The notes below the pieces were generated by a model. That model did not search any database. It saw only the letters and a program-made list of their open reading frames with translations, and was not told where the DNA came from. From positions 29,249,005 through 29,313,004 of the forward strand of contig CM059186.1 in the NCBI GenBank assembly GCA_030323885.1: a stretch of 64,000 nucleotides of DNA. The letters run 5' to 3'. Shown here in pieces: positions 1 through 10,686 of this stretch (its first letter is position 1; each line of letters begins with the position of its first letter). A program made the position numbers and the translations under genes. Source of the stretch: Branchipolynoe longqiensis. Its lineage: Eukaryota; Annelida; Polychaeta; Phyllodocida; Polynoidae.

Positions 1-276
1 AGGACATGTACCGACTTGGGACGTTGCATACACTCATGGTGACTTTATAGTGCTGCCCGACTAGGATACCAGGCCACCAACACCATGACCTGATATCCCA
101 CTCAGTCACGTTATCCTGATAACCACTCCCTTCCATATCCTCCTAATGGCGAGCGCCAAGATAGGAAATGATAGTGATAAATTGTGTAAGTCTTTGGTTT
201 GACTCGACCGTGAATCGAACTCCCGACCTTCTGCTCGGGTAGCCTGCGCTCTATCGATTCGGCCACCGCGTCCGCT
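1..276 (-). mobile_element. SINE-A copy, truncated by window edge
   Basis: Reverse-strand copy of the commonest repeat here. On the minus strand it reads a tRNA-like head (A box TGGCCGAATCG, B box GTTCGATTC, 3' part of the head GAGTCAAACCAA), then a body with GTGTCAGGATAATGTGACTGAGTGGGATATC-type sequence. The 3' tail is cut by the window start. The family is RNA polymerase III driven and non-autonomous, inferred from the promoter boxes. Confidence 0.85.
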
Positions 277-423
277 ATATATATGGTGAATGGTATGTTT
301 ATGTATGTGTATGGAGGGGGTAAATCTGCATGATTCGGAAAAACAAGAAAAACACAGGAGAAGGCTTCGGTGTAGGTTTATTAAAAAGGAAGGAATATAG
401 AATATGGGTCGTGAAGATCAGGG

Positions 424-1404
424 ACCAGGGCCTGTATGCATGAACACATTTTTATCGGCTCCGGTTTTAAGGGTGGCTGGCGGGTTAGCTAACGTCAGTG
501 TTGGAATATGTGTCATGGGAAATGTATGTGGCCAAAGAGCGGTGGAGTTAGCTAACCGTTTCGTTATTTATAGATTTGGGAAATCCCTCTGAGCCTGTTG
601 CCGGCGAGCACAGCTATTTGAAAATATCGTCGCCGATACGGCGGCGGTGGGGGTAGGGGCGGCGTTAATATCGGTTCGATTTTAGGGTTAATTTAATGAA
701 ATTTCATGATTTGAGTATGTAATTCTGTTAAATATGATCGCATTGTATAGATTTGGGCTTAATCGGTCCCTAACACTGCCGGGCACCAGCGCGTCTTGTT
801 ATTGCTGAGCCTGTTGCCGGCGAGCACCGCTATTTCACAATATCGCCGCCGATCCGACACTGGCGGCGGCATTAATATCGGTTCGATTATTAGTTTAATT
901 TTACCAAAATTCGGCGGCGGCATTAATATCGCTTCGATTTTAGGGTTAATTTGATGAAATTTCACTTATTGCGTATGTAATTCTGTTAAATATGATAGCA
1001 TTGAATAGATTTGGCTCTAATATATCGCCGCCAATGCGGCGGCGGTGGGGGGCGGCGGCGGCAATTTGTTTCGTTTACATTTGTCGATTCGACAATATTA
1101 ATATCACCGCCGATGTAGTGGCGGCATTAATATCGGTTCAATTTTAGGGTTAATTTAATGAAATTTCATGTTTTGAGTATGTAACTCTGTTAAATATGAT
1201 AACATTGAATAGATTTGGGCCTAATCAGTTCCTAACACCGACGGTAAACTTGATATGGCTTGGGATTAGTGTAGCCGACCTTAAGCTAGCGGTGTTTCCG
1301 TAACACTGCTCCATACATACCGACTTTTCGTCGCTAACCCGGAGACCGCCACTAAACACGGGTTTGGCTCGCTAACACCACCTCATACATAAGGCCCCAG
1401 GAGT
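424..1404. mobile_element. CGG-rich TIR element G1 (non-autonomous)
   Basis: The left end (CAGGGCCTGTATGCATGAAC) and right end (CATACATAAGGCCCC) are inverted repeats. The body carries repeated blocks of GCGGCGGCATTAATATCGGTTCGATT and TTAGGGTTAATTT, with palindromic CCGCCGCC segments. Two relatives lie at 48987-49712 and 51803-52553. No transposase is encoded; the superfamily is unresolved because the TSD is not clear. Confidence 0.7.
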
Positions 1405-1733
1405 GTAACTATTAGTCGAGTGTGAGTTAGAGATTGTTTAGGGTGATGGGGATAAATTCTCTGCTAATTCGATGAACACGTCAAATTGCTTGAACAAAAG
1501 CACTTAGTTAAATTTGATGGTACGTGTCTAATTGGGATAGGGGTGCACTTATTTAACATTTATTGCTGTATAGAAATGAGGCAATGTAATGTAGCACGTC
1601 AGTACTGAAACCCACACTCTCCAGAATTTCGACAATGACGCCAAAGTTAAGCTTGCGTGTTTTCATTTAATTTTCAAATATATTCAAGGATACATTCGAA
1701 AATTAAATAACAATTATTTCCGAGACCACAGCA
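1405..1733. other. No feature seen
   Basis: AT-rich single-copy-looking sequence between two TIR elements. I see no exon-like frame, RNA gene or repeat match to the rest of the window. Confidence 0.5.
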
Positions 1734-1998
1734 ATCAATAAATAGCAGAGGCGCACAGGGAACTGACAAAGCCCAGACCACTTTGCAAATTCCGACATAA
1801 AGAGCGGCATGGTTTGGCTGAACTGTCCAGTTAATGTTCCCACTGCTGGTCCCCGAGGGTGAGCTTTGTGCGGGTCAGCAGGTGATCGGCGAGTCCCAGC
1901 CTGTCAGCCCGTCATCCCCCCCTCTCGACCCGACCTGCCTCGCCCCGGCGCCCTCAGCCCGCCCCGCCACCCTCAGCCTGCCCCACCACCTTCAACCC

Positions 1999-2250
1999 GA
2001 CCGGACCGGACCCGCGCGTGTGTGTGTGTGTGTGTGTGTGGGTGTGGGTGTGGGTGTGGGTGTGTGTGTGGGTGTGGGTGTGGGTGTGGGTGTGGGTGTG
2101 GGTGTGGGTGTGGGTATGGGTGTGGGTGTGGGTGTGGAGTGTGGGTGTGGGTGTGGTGTGGGTGTGGGTGTGGGTGTGGGTTGTGGGTGTGGGCGTGGGT
2201 GTGGGTGTGGGTGTGGGTGTGGGTGTGGGTGTGGGTATGAATGCATGCTT
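1999..2250 (+). repeat. (GGGTGT)n microsatellite
   Basis: Hexanucleotide GGGTGT/GTGTGT array with few interruptions. It keeps several frames open (HT/PT or CVCV repeats), which explains the long spurious frames over it. Confidence 0.95.
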
Positions 2251-2337
2251 GGCTGGGTGTTGGGCATGTTCATGTACGTTGGAGTATGTGGGTTTATGTG
2301 GGTTTGATGCAGCTACCAGGTTATTGCGCTCCCCTTG

Positions 2338-2800
2338 AGAGCGGCGGGGCGTGGCGGGGCGGGGCTGCGCTGGGCGGGGGTGGCTGGGCGTGGCGGGGCG
2401 GGGCGGGCCGGGCGGGGCGGGGCGGGGCGGGACGGGGCGGGGCGGGGCTGGGCGTGGCGAGGCGGGCGGGGCGGGGCGGGGTGGGCGTGGCGGGGCGGGG
2501 CGGGGCGGGAAGGGAAGGGAGGGGCGGGTCGGGACGGGACGGGGCGGGGCGGGGCGGGGCGGGGCGGGGCGGGGCGGGGCGGGACGGGGCGGGATGGGGT
2601 CGGGCGGGGCGGGGCGGGGCGGGGCGGGGCGGGGCGGGGCGGGGCGGGGTGGGGCGGGGCGGGGCGGGGCGGGGCGGGGCGGGGCGGGGCGGGGCGGGGC
2701 GGGGCGGGGCGGGGCGGGGCGGGGCGGGGCGGGGCGGGGCGGGGCGGGGCGGGGCGGGGCGGGGCAGGACAGGGTGGGTGTGGTGTGGCGGGCTGAGGGG
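2338..2800 (+). repeat. (GGGGC)n pentanucleotide array
   Basis: About 460 bp of GGGGC units, nearly perfect from 2600 to 2765 and degenerate at both edges (GGGAC, GGGTG, GGCGT). The G-strand has runs of four guanines every five bases and could form G-quadruplexes. All three plus frames and one minus frame stay open because the unit lacks stops. Confidence 0.95.
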
Positions 2801-3404
2801 ACCGGGCAGGCTGAGAGGGCGGAGGGACGGGGCAAGCTCAGGACGGCGGGACGGAGCGGGCTGAGGGTGGCGGACGGGCTGAGAGGCCGGCGGGGTGGGG
2901 CGAGTTGAGGGCGGCTGGACGGGCTGAGGGAGGACGGACAGGCTGAGGGGGACGAGACGGGCTGAGAGGGCGGCGGGGCGGGCTGAGGGGACGGGACGGG
3001 CTGAGATGGGGACGGGGCGGGGGTGGGCTCAGAGCGGCGGCGCGGGACGAGCTCAGAGCAGGGCGAATCTGGTTCAGAGGGTGGTAGGGCGGGTCGGATT
3101 GAGGGCGGTGGGTCGGAGGGGTTTGAGGGCGGCGTAGTTTGAGGGCAGCAGGGTGGGTTGGGTTGAGGGGGCGGGTCAGGCTGAGAGGCAAGGACTCGCC
3201 CATCACCTGCTGACCCGTACAAAACTCACCCCCGGGGCCAGCAGTGGGAACATTAACTGGACAGTTCAGCCCCACCGCGCTGCTCTTTGTGTCTGAATTA
3301 GCAAAGGGGCCAGGCCTGTGTCAGTTCTCTATGTGCCTCTGCTATTTATTGATCATCGTGGTATAGAACTGGAAGCATGCTAGCCAGTTGTATGGCTATG
3401 TACC

Positions 3405-3660
3405 TTATGTCATTTTAATTAGTTTGTAAAATGAATACAAGAATAACAAAATAGCAAAGGTGATCTTTTAAAAAAAAATCTAATTTCCAGGACATCAGAT
3501 TCAATTGTACCCAATGTTTCGCACTCACCTGTCGTCATTTAAATTAATATGTAATTACTAAATACAAATGAATATAAGAATAACAAATATCAAAGGTGAT
3601 TTAAACTAAAATGAAATTGTAGGATTTAAGATTCCCTTTTACCTCATGTCCAGCAGTCAT
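3405..3660. repeat. Old tandem duplication, unit about 125 bp
   Basis: Two diverged units. Each contains ATATAAGAATAACAAA-like sequence followed by CAAAGGTGAT, an AT-rich spacer and a CAGATTCAATTGTACC-like end. No coding potential is visible. Confidence 0.55.
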
Positions 3661-3904
3661 AGACAGTCATTCATCATGACATAATTTCAACATAGTCAGC
3701 GATTATAGAGTAGCTTACCAGGACACCTGTTGCATAATTCAATTTATCTCTGAAATCTTCTTGCTGTGCCGCTCCCTGACCCACCGGCATACATGAATAT
3801 CCACCCTTCCTAGACATAAATTGATTGTTTCGCCACGGTACAAGCTAAATTGAACCATCAGATCAATTTGAAGAATATACAATTACATGAGAAGTTAACC
3901 AAAC

Positions 3905-3995
3905 TACAGTAAAACCTATCTAAACCGAACACCTCGCTAAATTGACTACTTAAAGTCTGTCCCATGGTCGGTCGATTTAGAGAGAATTTACTATA
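3905..3995. mobile_element. Short pogo/Tigger-like MITE (POGO-1)
   Basis: TIRs CAGTAAAACCTATCTAAACC and the matching GGTCGATTTAGAGAG...TTTACT, flanked by TA on both sides. About 90 bp, an internally deleted form of the 180-195 bp copies near 15.5, 31.9 and 46.0 kb. CAGT termini with TA duplication are typical of the pogo/Tigger branch of Tc1/mariner. Confidence 0.7.
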
Positions 3996-4009
3996 TGTAG
4001 TTTTATTTT

Positions 4010-4212
4010 GCTTTTTGTTTGTTGTGGATTTATATCCGAGCAGCATTTAAGGTCAAATCAAGACGGGTGCCGACTTGTGACAGTGGTGACTTTAACAGTG
4101 CTGTTGTCCCACTGGGAAATCAGGCCGCCACCACCAGGAAATAATATCCCACTCAGTCACATTATCCTTATACAGTGCAACCAGTCCTTGTCCCTTCCTT
4201 TTACTGGCTAGT
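4010..4212 (-). mobile_element. SINE-A copy, 5'-truncated
   Basis: The minus strand carries the body and 3' tail (GTTGC..GGATATAAA, then an AACAAACAA-like end). The tRNA-like head is missing, as expected for 5' truncation during reverse transcription. Confidence 0.75.
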
Positions 4213-4327
4213 AGACTGAGTTAAATCTGCTAAGTTTGAGCATAACATCGAAATATAAAACCTTCCGTTATTTAGCCTCTCATAATGCATTTCACACCAT
4301 ACACACAGACATATATATATATATATT

Positions 4328-4603
4328 TACTTCCTAGCAACATCTACGGTCATATCAGGACGGGTACTGACTTGTGACAGTGCACACTCATGACGACTTG
4401 CTAGTGCTGCCCCACTCGGAGAACAAACCACCAACATCATGACCTGATATCTCACTCAGTCACATTATCCTGACACTGAGGCAACCAGGCCTTGTCCTAT
4501 CCTAATATTGCTGAGCGCCAGGCGAGGAAGCGTCAAGTATACATTTTTAAGTAATTGGTTTGAGTTCGGATCCCCCGATCTCCAAAAACAGGAGACGGGC
4601 GCT

Positions 4604-4604
<1 letters not shown>
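4328..4604 (-). mobile_element. SINE-A copy
   Basis: Near full-length minus-strand copy from tail (TTGCTAGGAAGTAAA) to head. The head is degenerate; the B box reads GAACTCAAACC-like. It abuts an (AT)n array at its 5' end. Confidence 0.8.

Positions 4605-4655
<51 letters not shown>
4605..4655. repeat. (AT)n microsatellite
   Basis: About 50 bp of pure alternating AT. Confidence 0.95.
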
Positions 4656-4658
<3 letters not shown>

Positions 4659-4662
4659 GTGT

Positions 4663-4745
4663 ATAATGTATTATGCGAGTATAAACATACGAAGGGAATT
4701 TCCTAATATTCTATATTATTATTATTACTTCATACCATTGTTATT
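4663..4745 (+). repeat. Dispersed motif D50
   Basis: TGTATTATGCGAGTATAA followed by GAAGGGAATT and a TATTATTATT run. The same order recurs at 36306-36362 and 58474-58545. The repeat appears to be interrupted here by P1 and to resume at 5460 with GACCGGTGGCGCC, which also follows the motif at 58580. Nature unknown. Confidence 0.45.
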
Positions 4746-4750
4746 CTCCA

Positions 4751-5459
4751 TAATGGCCCTGTCACACTATGACGTAATGACGTCAGCGTAGGGAGAACGT
4801 GAAGAACATTGAACTTCTGGGCGTAGTATGCAAATTTGGGCACAAGTTGAACATGGATGCAGCGTAGTGGACGAGAGCGTAACGTCGGTAAAGCGTAGTA
4901 ATAGCGTCATTCAATGAGAGAGGACAACGTCATTACGCTCACGGAACGTTATGAACGTTATTCCATCGCCAGAAGAACGTTATGTGATGTTACCTACATC
5001 ATGAGACGTTGAACGTATGTTGAATGCACGTTCTCCTGACGTTCTCCTGACGTTCTCCTGACGTTCTCCTGACGTTCTCCTGACGTTCTCCTGATGTTCT
5101 CCTGATGTTCCCATTATGCCACGTGGGCATTTGCACTCGGTTTAATGTGGGTCAACGTAGTGGAACATAGTTGAACGTAGTGAGCATTGTTGGAAAAACG
5201 TCCGTTTAACGTCATTGACGTTCACTGAACGTGAACAGAACGTACGGCGAACGTAAACCCTTACGTTCGAGCTACGTCAAAATCTTTGAACATGTCCAAA
5301 ACCTTGACGTAACTCGACGTAACACGACGTAATGTGACGTAGCTCGACCTCATTCTAACATCATTCTGACGTCATCATGACGTAACCCAACGTAATGATG
5401 AAAAATGACCACGTTAGGCTCACGTTGGCTCGTTACGTCATAGTGTGACAGGGGTATTA
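4751..5459 (+). mobile_element. Palindrome-bearing TIR element P1 (subfamily ACGT)
   Basis: Termini TAATGGCCCTGTCACACTAT and ATAGTGTGACAGGGGTATTA. The body is dense in ACGT words (AACGTTATGAACGTT, TGACGTAATG) and includes six ACGTTCTCCTG units near 5031-5105. The shared internal near-palindrome lies at 5282-5302, 157 bp from the right end. No open frame. The TAA/TTA ends could be a TWA target duplication, as in PIF/Harbinger elements, or part of the TIR. Confidence 0.8.
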
Positions 5460-5924
5460 GACTATGCACTTGACCGGTGGCGCCACCTGCGCTCACCCCA
5501 CCCTCCACCTGGCCAACATTGTCAGTCGTGCCGGAGGATTTGTTCTTTTTCTTTATTACTGGGCAAGGGCCTATAATCCTTGCCAGAGATTAAACTACTC
5601 AACATATATACACAAGTATATACACACATCGATTGGTGACGGCTGGTTTCATACAAGGTTCAGTGGTAAACTGGGCACCAGTTTGCTCTCCTGCTTCATT
5701 GCGTTTACAACTCACGCTACTGGGGCGGGGAGAAGCCGTTGACCGCCTACAGTTAATCATTTCACTTCCGCTAGGGACATTGTTAGACCCGTGCCTGGCG
5801 AGTGGGTGTTGGCATCGTCATTGGATATGCCCCACTAGAGACTTAACACTTCGGGAACTACATCAATAACGTTATGATGGCCCCAGCTTCCACCTTCATC
5901 TCCACTTCCACCTCCACATCCTCA
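5460..5924. other. No gene seen; D50 host continuation
   Basis: Starts with GACCGGTGGCGCCACC, shared with 58586-58602. The rest is single-copy-looking with weak frames (plus 5464-5742, 5633-5869) that match no family I recognise. Confidence 0.4.
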
Positions 5925-6158
5925 GATATTTGAAGTGTAAACCTGTCAAATTAGTAAAAGTGTAAGCTTGTCAAAACTCTGACACCATAGGGATCTATAG
6001 TCACAGGTTCTGTTAGATCGACGATGTATTTTCCCTTATATGTGGCAATAGATGCTTAATAAGTGCATCAGTATCTAAGTTAGATATTTAGACTAAAAGT
6101 TAGATAATTGTTTTGGTTTCGAACATTTGATGCTTCATCGGAGTATGCACCTTTAATC
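5925..6158 (+). repeat. Interspersed repeat R280
   Basis: About 280 bp family with blocks ATATTTGAAGTGTAAAC, AGTCACAGGTTCTGTTA, GTGGCAATAGATGCTTAAT and AGATAATTGTTTTGGTTT. Other copies: 31400-31676, 37745-38036, 35560-35756, 55182-55466, 58780-59056 and a fragment at 50340-50452. No TIR, tRNA head or frame is visible; class unknown. Confidence 0.75.
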
Positions 6159-6410
6159 GAGGAATGTAACAAACAAACAAACAAACAAACACAAAATGGG
6201 GAGAATTCATTGCATTTGTACCGACTGATAAAGTCCTGTAAATGTGTGTTTTGAGGTATTGCGTCAATAGGCGGGCGGGCGGTGGGCGGTGGAGCATTCA
6301 ACATATGCCATTTGTGCCCGCGGGGTGGCGCCACTGCGCTCTGTATTAGGGTGCATTCATGGGGAGCTTTACAGAGCGGCCCGCTGATTCCGGGTGTATG
6401 TCAGGAGATG

Positions 6411-7094
6411 TAAAAGCCCTGTCACACTACGACGTAATGACGTCAGCATAGGGAGAATGTGAAGAACGTTGAACTTCTCGGCGTAGTATGCAAATTTGGG
6501 CACAAGTTGAACGTGGATGCAGCATAGTTGACGAGAGCATAACGTCGGTAAAGCGTAGTGATACCGTCATTCAACGAGAGAGTACAACATCATTATGCTC
6601 ACGGAACGTTATGAATGTTGTTCCATCGCCAGAACTAGGTTATGTGACATTACATACGTCATGACACGGTGGTGAAATGTTGAACTATGTTGAACGTACG
6701 TTGAACATACATTCTCCTGACCTTCTCCTGACATTCCCATTACACCGCGTGGACGCTTCCACTGGGTTTAATGTGGGTCAACGTAGTGGAACATGGTTGA
6801 ACGTAGTGAGTAGCATTTGACTAACGTCCGTTTAACTTCATTGATGTTCGCCAAACGCGTACAGAAGGTATGGCGAATGTAAACCCTTATGTTTGAGTTA
6901 CATCGAAAGTTTTGAATAGGTTCAAAACTTTGACGCGCGCCGACGTAACACGACATAACATCACGTAGCTCGACGTCAGTCTAACGTCATTCTGACATCA
7001 TCATAACATAACCCAACGTACGTCAACATAATGACGAAACATGATCACATCACGCTTACGTTTGCTCGTTATGTCATAGTGTGACAGAGGTATA
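6411..7094 (+). mobile_element. Palindrome-bearing TIR element P2 (subfamily ACGT)
   Basis: Same subfamily and orientation as P1, with older-looking CpG and TpG decay (many ACGT words changed to ACAT or ATGT). Left end TAAAAGCCCTGTCACACTAC, right end GTGTGACAGAGGTATAA. Internal near-palindrome at 6909-6928 (arms GTTTTGAA/TTCAAAAC). Most of the six ACGTTCTCCTG units of P1 are missing here. Confidence 0.8.
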
Positions 7095-7461
7095 AGGTAG
7101 TTTAGTGGGTAGAAGACGGCCGACGCCCACCACTTTCACCCCGGCCACCCTTCGCACTTGGCCCGTCAGAGGCCGCCGCGCCCGATACGGCCTCGGCCTA
7201 GTAGTTTATGGAAATGGTTCTTTTCTTGTGGCGACGGGCCTCCACATGTTGTTCGGTCGCTTCATCAGTACCCTCAACAATGGGTTCGGATCAATCGGCC
7301 CCGCCTCTCTGCAGTCAGTCGACTTCACCCTCCCTTAGTTGTCCCCGCCCACCCCCTCCCCAATGCCCCCCACTCCCGTCAGGCCCGGCTGTCCCCGCCC
7401 ACAGCCCCCCGCCCCCGCTCCATTGTCCCCCGTCCTGTACAACGATACCGCTTTCTCATAT
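7095..7461. other. No gene seen
   Basis: GC-rich, with a C-rich stretch (CCCCGCCCAC) from 7330 to 7440. Overlapping frames of about 100 codons on plus are proline/arginine-rich and not supported. Confidence 0.45.
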
Positions 7462-7716
7462 AACCGCGGAAGGTCGGGAGTTCGAAATCCCGGCTGAATC
7501 AAATCCATGACTTACAAAATTGATACTTGGGGCTACCTAGTCAGGCGCTCAGCATTATTAGGATATAATAGGGCAAGGGTTGGTTAACTCAGTGTCAGGA
7601 TAATTTTACTGAGTAGAGAATGTCAGATCTTATCTAGTGGGGCAGCACTATAATGTCACAATAAGTGCACACTGTCACGTCCTGATATTACATTATATGT
7701 TGCCAGGACGTAAAGC
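7462..7716 (+). mobile_element. SINE-A copy
   Basis: B box and 3' head (GGGAGTTCGAAATCCCGGC), body and tail (GTTGCCAGGACGTAAAGC) in order. The A-box half of the head is degraded. Confidence 0.8.
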
Positions 7717-7902
7717 CCCAACACACACAAACACTCTAACATTCCTCTTGTGCTCTCACACAACCGTCCCTTGTCACACATCTAATTCCACCCTCTCATA
7801 CATCCATCCCAGCGCCTCTCATAATATCGACCCCTCACCCCACCCATCCTCTTAAAACCCTGTCCTTTCATAACCTTGACCTCTCACAAACCCTCCCTCT
7901 AA

Positions 7903-7961
7903 TAGGTGGTTGTTGTTAATTTACGTCATAACAACATCTAAGGTCATATCAGGACGGGCCT
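7903..7961 (-). mobile_element. SINE-A tail-only insertion with 11-bp TSD
   Basis: Only the last ~59 bp of SINE-A on minus (GTCCTGATATGACC, GTTGTTATGACGTAAA). It is flanked by the perfect direct repeat CCTCCCTCTAA at 7892-7902 and 7962-7972, so it is a real insertion and not a deletion remnant. Confidence 0.8.
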
Positions 7962-8037
7962 CCTCCCTCTAACAAACCACTCTCTTTCAAACCCTTGCCC
8001 TCTCATGACCTCTCATGACCTCTTGTCTTCCTACAAT

Positions 8038-8101
8038 ACAACGTCCTGATATGACCTTAGATGTTGGCAGGATGTAGAACTCCAGCAACCAACCAACCAA
8101 T
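8038..8101 (+). mobile_element. SINE-A tail-only insertion
   Basis: GTCCTGATATGACCTTAG...GGCAGGATGTAGAAC and a CCAACCAACC-type end. A possible 7-bp TSD, CAATACA, lies on both sides. Confidence 0.65.
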
Positions 8102-8636
8102 CCTTCAATACATAATCAAAGTATTCACACATTTATATTCCATATATATGGGGCATATATATATAGATTATTATGTGAGAATAAACAACATTGGCTGCTG
8201 TGTACTCTTTCCACGTATTCGCTGCTGGTGAGATTCACGTATCCCCACGTGCACCTCCCCCTGTAGCAAACTGGGGTTTTTTACCCTCCTAACTTCCGGT
8301 ATTGGTGGATGGCCTGAGACCTCCATAACACACACCATTAAAACTAACTAATTACTTAGATCATTTTTTAAATTGTTCTGGGGTACTTCTATATATAATT
8401 AGTCACTTAAAAGGACCCCCCACACCCACGAAAATAGAATTAAAAACTTCTAACAAATGAGGATGAATACCTAATCTTTTCACGCTCTACCCCTCGCTCC
8501 CCCTCCCCCCCTCCCTCCCACTCCCCCTCCTCCCCCCCCCCCCCTTCCCCAGCCCATGTGGTTTTCCCACCCTATTCACTCCTCCCACAATCCCACTCTA
8601 TCCAACGTTGCACCTATCTCACCTCCTTCACCCAGC
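8102..8636. other. No gene seen; C-rich runs
   Basis: Contains a short AT run near 8145-8170 and homopolymeric C tracts at 8500-8550. No exon-like frame. Confidence 0.45.
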
Positions 8637-8968
8637 ACCGGGCGCGGTAGCCGAATCGGTAGAGCGCCGGCCATGCGTGCGGAAGATCGCGCGTTCGATT
8701 CCCGGTCGAATCAAACCAATGACTTATAAAATTGATACTTGTCGCTTCCTAGCCTCGCGCTCGGTATTAATAGGATAGGGCAAGGAATGCTTACCTCAGT
8801 GTCAGGATAATGTGACTGAGTGGGATATCGGGTCATGGTGCCGGCGGCCTGATTTCCCAGTGGGGCAGTATTATTAAGTCGCCATGAGTGTGCAGGGTCA
8901 CAAGTCGGTACCCGTCCTGATATGACCTTAGATGTTGCCAGGATGCAAAACTCCAACAAAGAACCGAC
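8637..8968 (+). mobile_element. SINE-A, full length
   Basis: Best complete copy in the window. Head: A box GTAGCCGAATCGGTAGAGC, anticodon arm, B box CGTTCGATTCCCGG. Then GAATCAAACCAATGACTT, the conserved body (TGTCAGGATAATGTGACTG, GATTTCCCAGTGGGGCAG) and tail (GTCCTGATATGACC...CCAGGATGCAAAAC). Length about 330 bp. Flanks share CCTTCACC, a likely 8-bp TSD. Confidence 0.9.
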
Positions 8969-9182
8969 CTTCACCACGCCACTTGCTGTAGGGGGCGCCA
9001 CCTTCTCTTGACAACAGTCCCGTACAAGTTCCCTCAACCCACTCACCCACCCACACACCCCAACCCCACCCCAAGCCTCCCCACCTTTGCCCCCCCCCCC
9101 CACGCACCCACCCTTAGTGTATGTACATCAGCAACACTAATTAATCTGCCTAAAATACCTTGGACAGCTGGCCATCTTCCCA

Positions 9183-9675
9183 GTGTGGGTGTGGGTGTGC
9201 GTGTGGGTGTGCGTGTGTGTGGGTATATCGGTGTGGGTGTGGGTGTGGGGTGTGGTTGTGGGTGTGGGTGGGGTAGTGTGGGTGTGTGAGTGTGTGCGGG
9301 TGTGTGAGTGTGTCCGTGTGTGGGTGTGTTAGTGTGTGTGGGTGTGGTTGTGGGTGTTGGTGTGTGTGTGGGTATGGGTGTGTGGGTGTGTGAGTGTGTG
9401 GGTGTGTTGTTGTGTGTGGGTGTGTTGTTGTGTGTGTGGGTATGTTGTTGTGTGTGCGGGTGTGTGGGTGTGTGTGCGTGGGTGTGTTGGTGTGTGTGTG
9501 TGTGGTTGTGGGTATGTGCGTGTGCATGTGCCTGTGCCTGTGCGTGTGTGTACATGTGCATGTGTGTGTGTGAACATGTGTGTGTATGTGTGTGTGCATG
9601 TGGATATGCATATGCATATGTGTATGCGTATGTGTATGCGTATGCGTGTGCAGGGGTGTGTGGGTGTGTGTGTGG
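9183..9675 (+). repeat. (TG/GGGTGT)n microsatellite
   Basis: About 490 bp of GTGTGG/GTGTGT units, with TATGCG variants towards 9600-9650. It produces cysteine/valine and histidine/threonine pseudo-frames on both strands. Confidence 0.95.
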
Positions 9676-9818
9676 TGGGGTGATGTGGACCAGTGGATTG
9701 CATGCTGGGAGCCATGTTGGGAGCCATGTTGTATAGGAATAAAGCCATTCTGTCAAGGCAGGGAGAGTGGGTCGTGATATATCAGGCCAGCCGCCATATA
9801 GAACGCTGGGTGAGAATG

Positions 9819-10686
9819 TAATGGCCCTGTCACACTACGACGCTTCCGCCGGCGCGCCGGCAACGCGCAAAATATTTGCAACCCGTCGAGAAACGTCGAA
9901 CTTTTCGGCGCTTTGGGAGAAAGTTTGACGCGGCGCAGCGTGTTAGTGGCGAGTTGGAGGCGCGTTATTGGCGCGTTATTGGCGCGTTAGTAGCGTGTTA
10001 TTAGGATGTCTGTAGCGTGTCGGTAGCGTGTTATTGGCGTGTTGTCGGCGCGCTGTCGGCGCGCTGTCGGCACGTTTACGGCATGGAGGCAGTGCGTTGG
10101 TATCGTGTTAGTATTGCGTGAACCCGTATATACCCGCCAGCAACATGTCAGGGCGCGCCCGCAGCGCGTCCACAGCGCGCGGCCAACGCATCCAGGCGCG
10201 CCGGCAACACGTCCAACGCGCCTAGAAACGCTGGAGCAATGCCAATGGCAAGCCCACAACACGTCCATGGGACGTTCCCGACGCGCCGACGGAACGCTCC
10301 CATTTTGGGGGAAAAAAAGCCAACGTTAACCAACGTTGATCAACGTCCTGCCAGCGTTCCGCCGGCGCGCCGCCAACGCGTGTCGACGTGTTGCTAACGC
10401 GTCCATAACGCGCCCTCCAACCCGTTGGCGCGCGTCGCCGCGCGTCCAAAGTTTTGCACATGCACAAAACCTCGACGCGCGCCGACGCGCGCCGACGCGC
10501 GCCGACGCGCGCCGACGTGTCCATTCGCACGTTGATATGTACCGACGCGCCGGTAACGCGCCGGTAACGCGCCGGCAACGCGCCGGTAACGTACCGGACG
10601 TGTACCGACGTGTTGAACAAAAACCCAACCCGTCGGCATGCGTCGAAGCGCGTTGGTGAGAAACGTCGTAGTGTGACAGGGCCTTA
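9819..10686 (+). mobile_element. Palindrome-bearing TIR element P4 (subfamily CGCG)
   Basis: Termini TAATGGCCCTGTCACACTAC and GTAGTGTGACAGGGCCTTAA. The body is almost wholly CGCG-containing words: GGCGCGTTATT repeats, four GACGCGCGCC units at 10475-10515, four CGCCGGTAACG-like units at 10550-10595. Internal near-palindrome at 10451-10470. The high CpG content suggests a young copy. Confidence 0.8.

Larger units (their letters stand above)
1734..3353. mobile_element. 1.6 kb foldback element with G-rich satellite core
   Basis: Imperfect inverted arms of about 165 bp (1734-1900 and 3185-3353). The outermost bases are ATCAATAAATAGCAGAGGC on the left and its complement on the right. The arms share blocks such as CTGTCCAGTTAATGTTCCCA and CAGCAGGTGAT, in inverse orientation. 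Between them lie a (GGGTGT)n array, a (GGGGC)n array and G-rich degenerate sequence, with no transposase frame. The element type is inferred; it resembles foldback elements that enclose expandable satellites. Confidence 0.65.

Noticed and set aside
1954..3222. 422-codon minus frame rich in P, A, R, H and T
   Set aside because: It lies over the GGGTGT and GGGGC arrays; composition alone keeps it open.
8641..8705. Functional tRNA gene
   Set aside because: The head has A and B boxes but continues into a conserved SINE body and tail, and recurs dozens of times with decayed arms.
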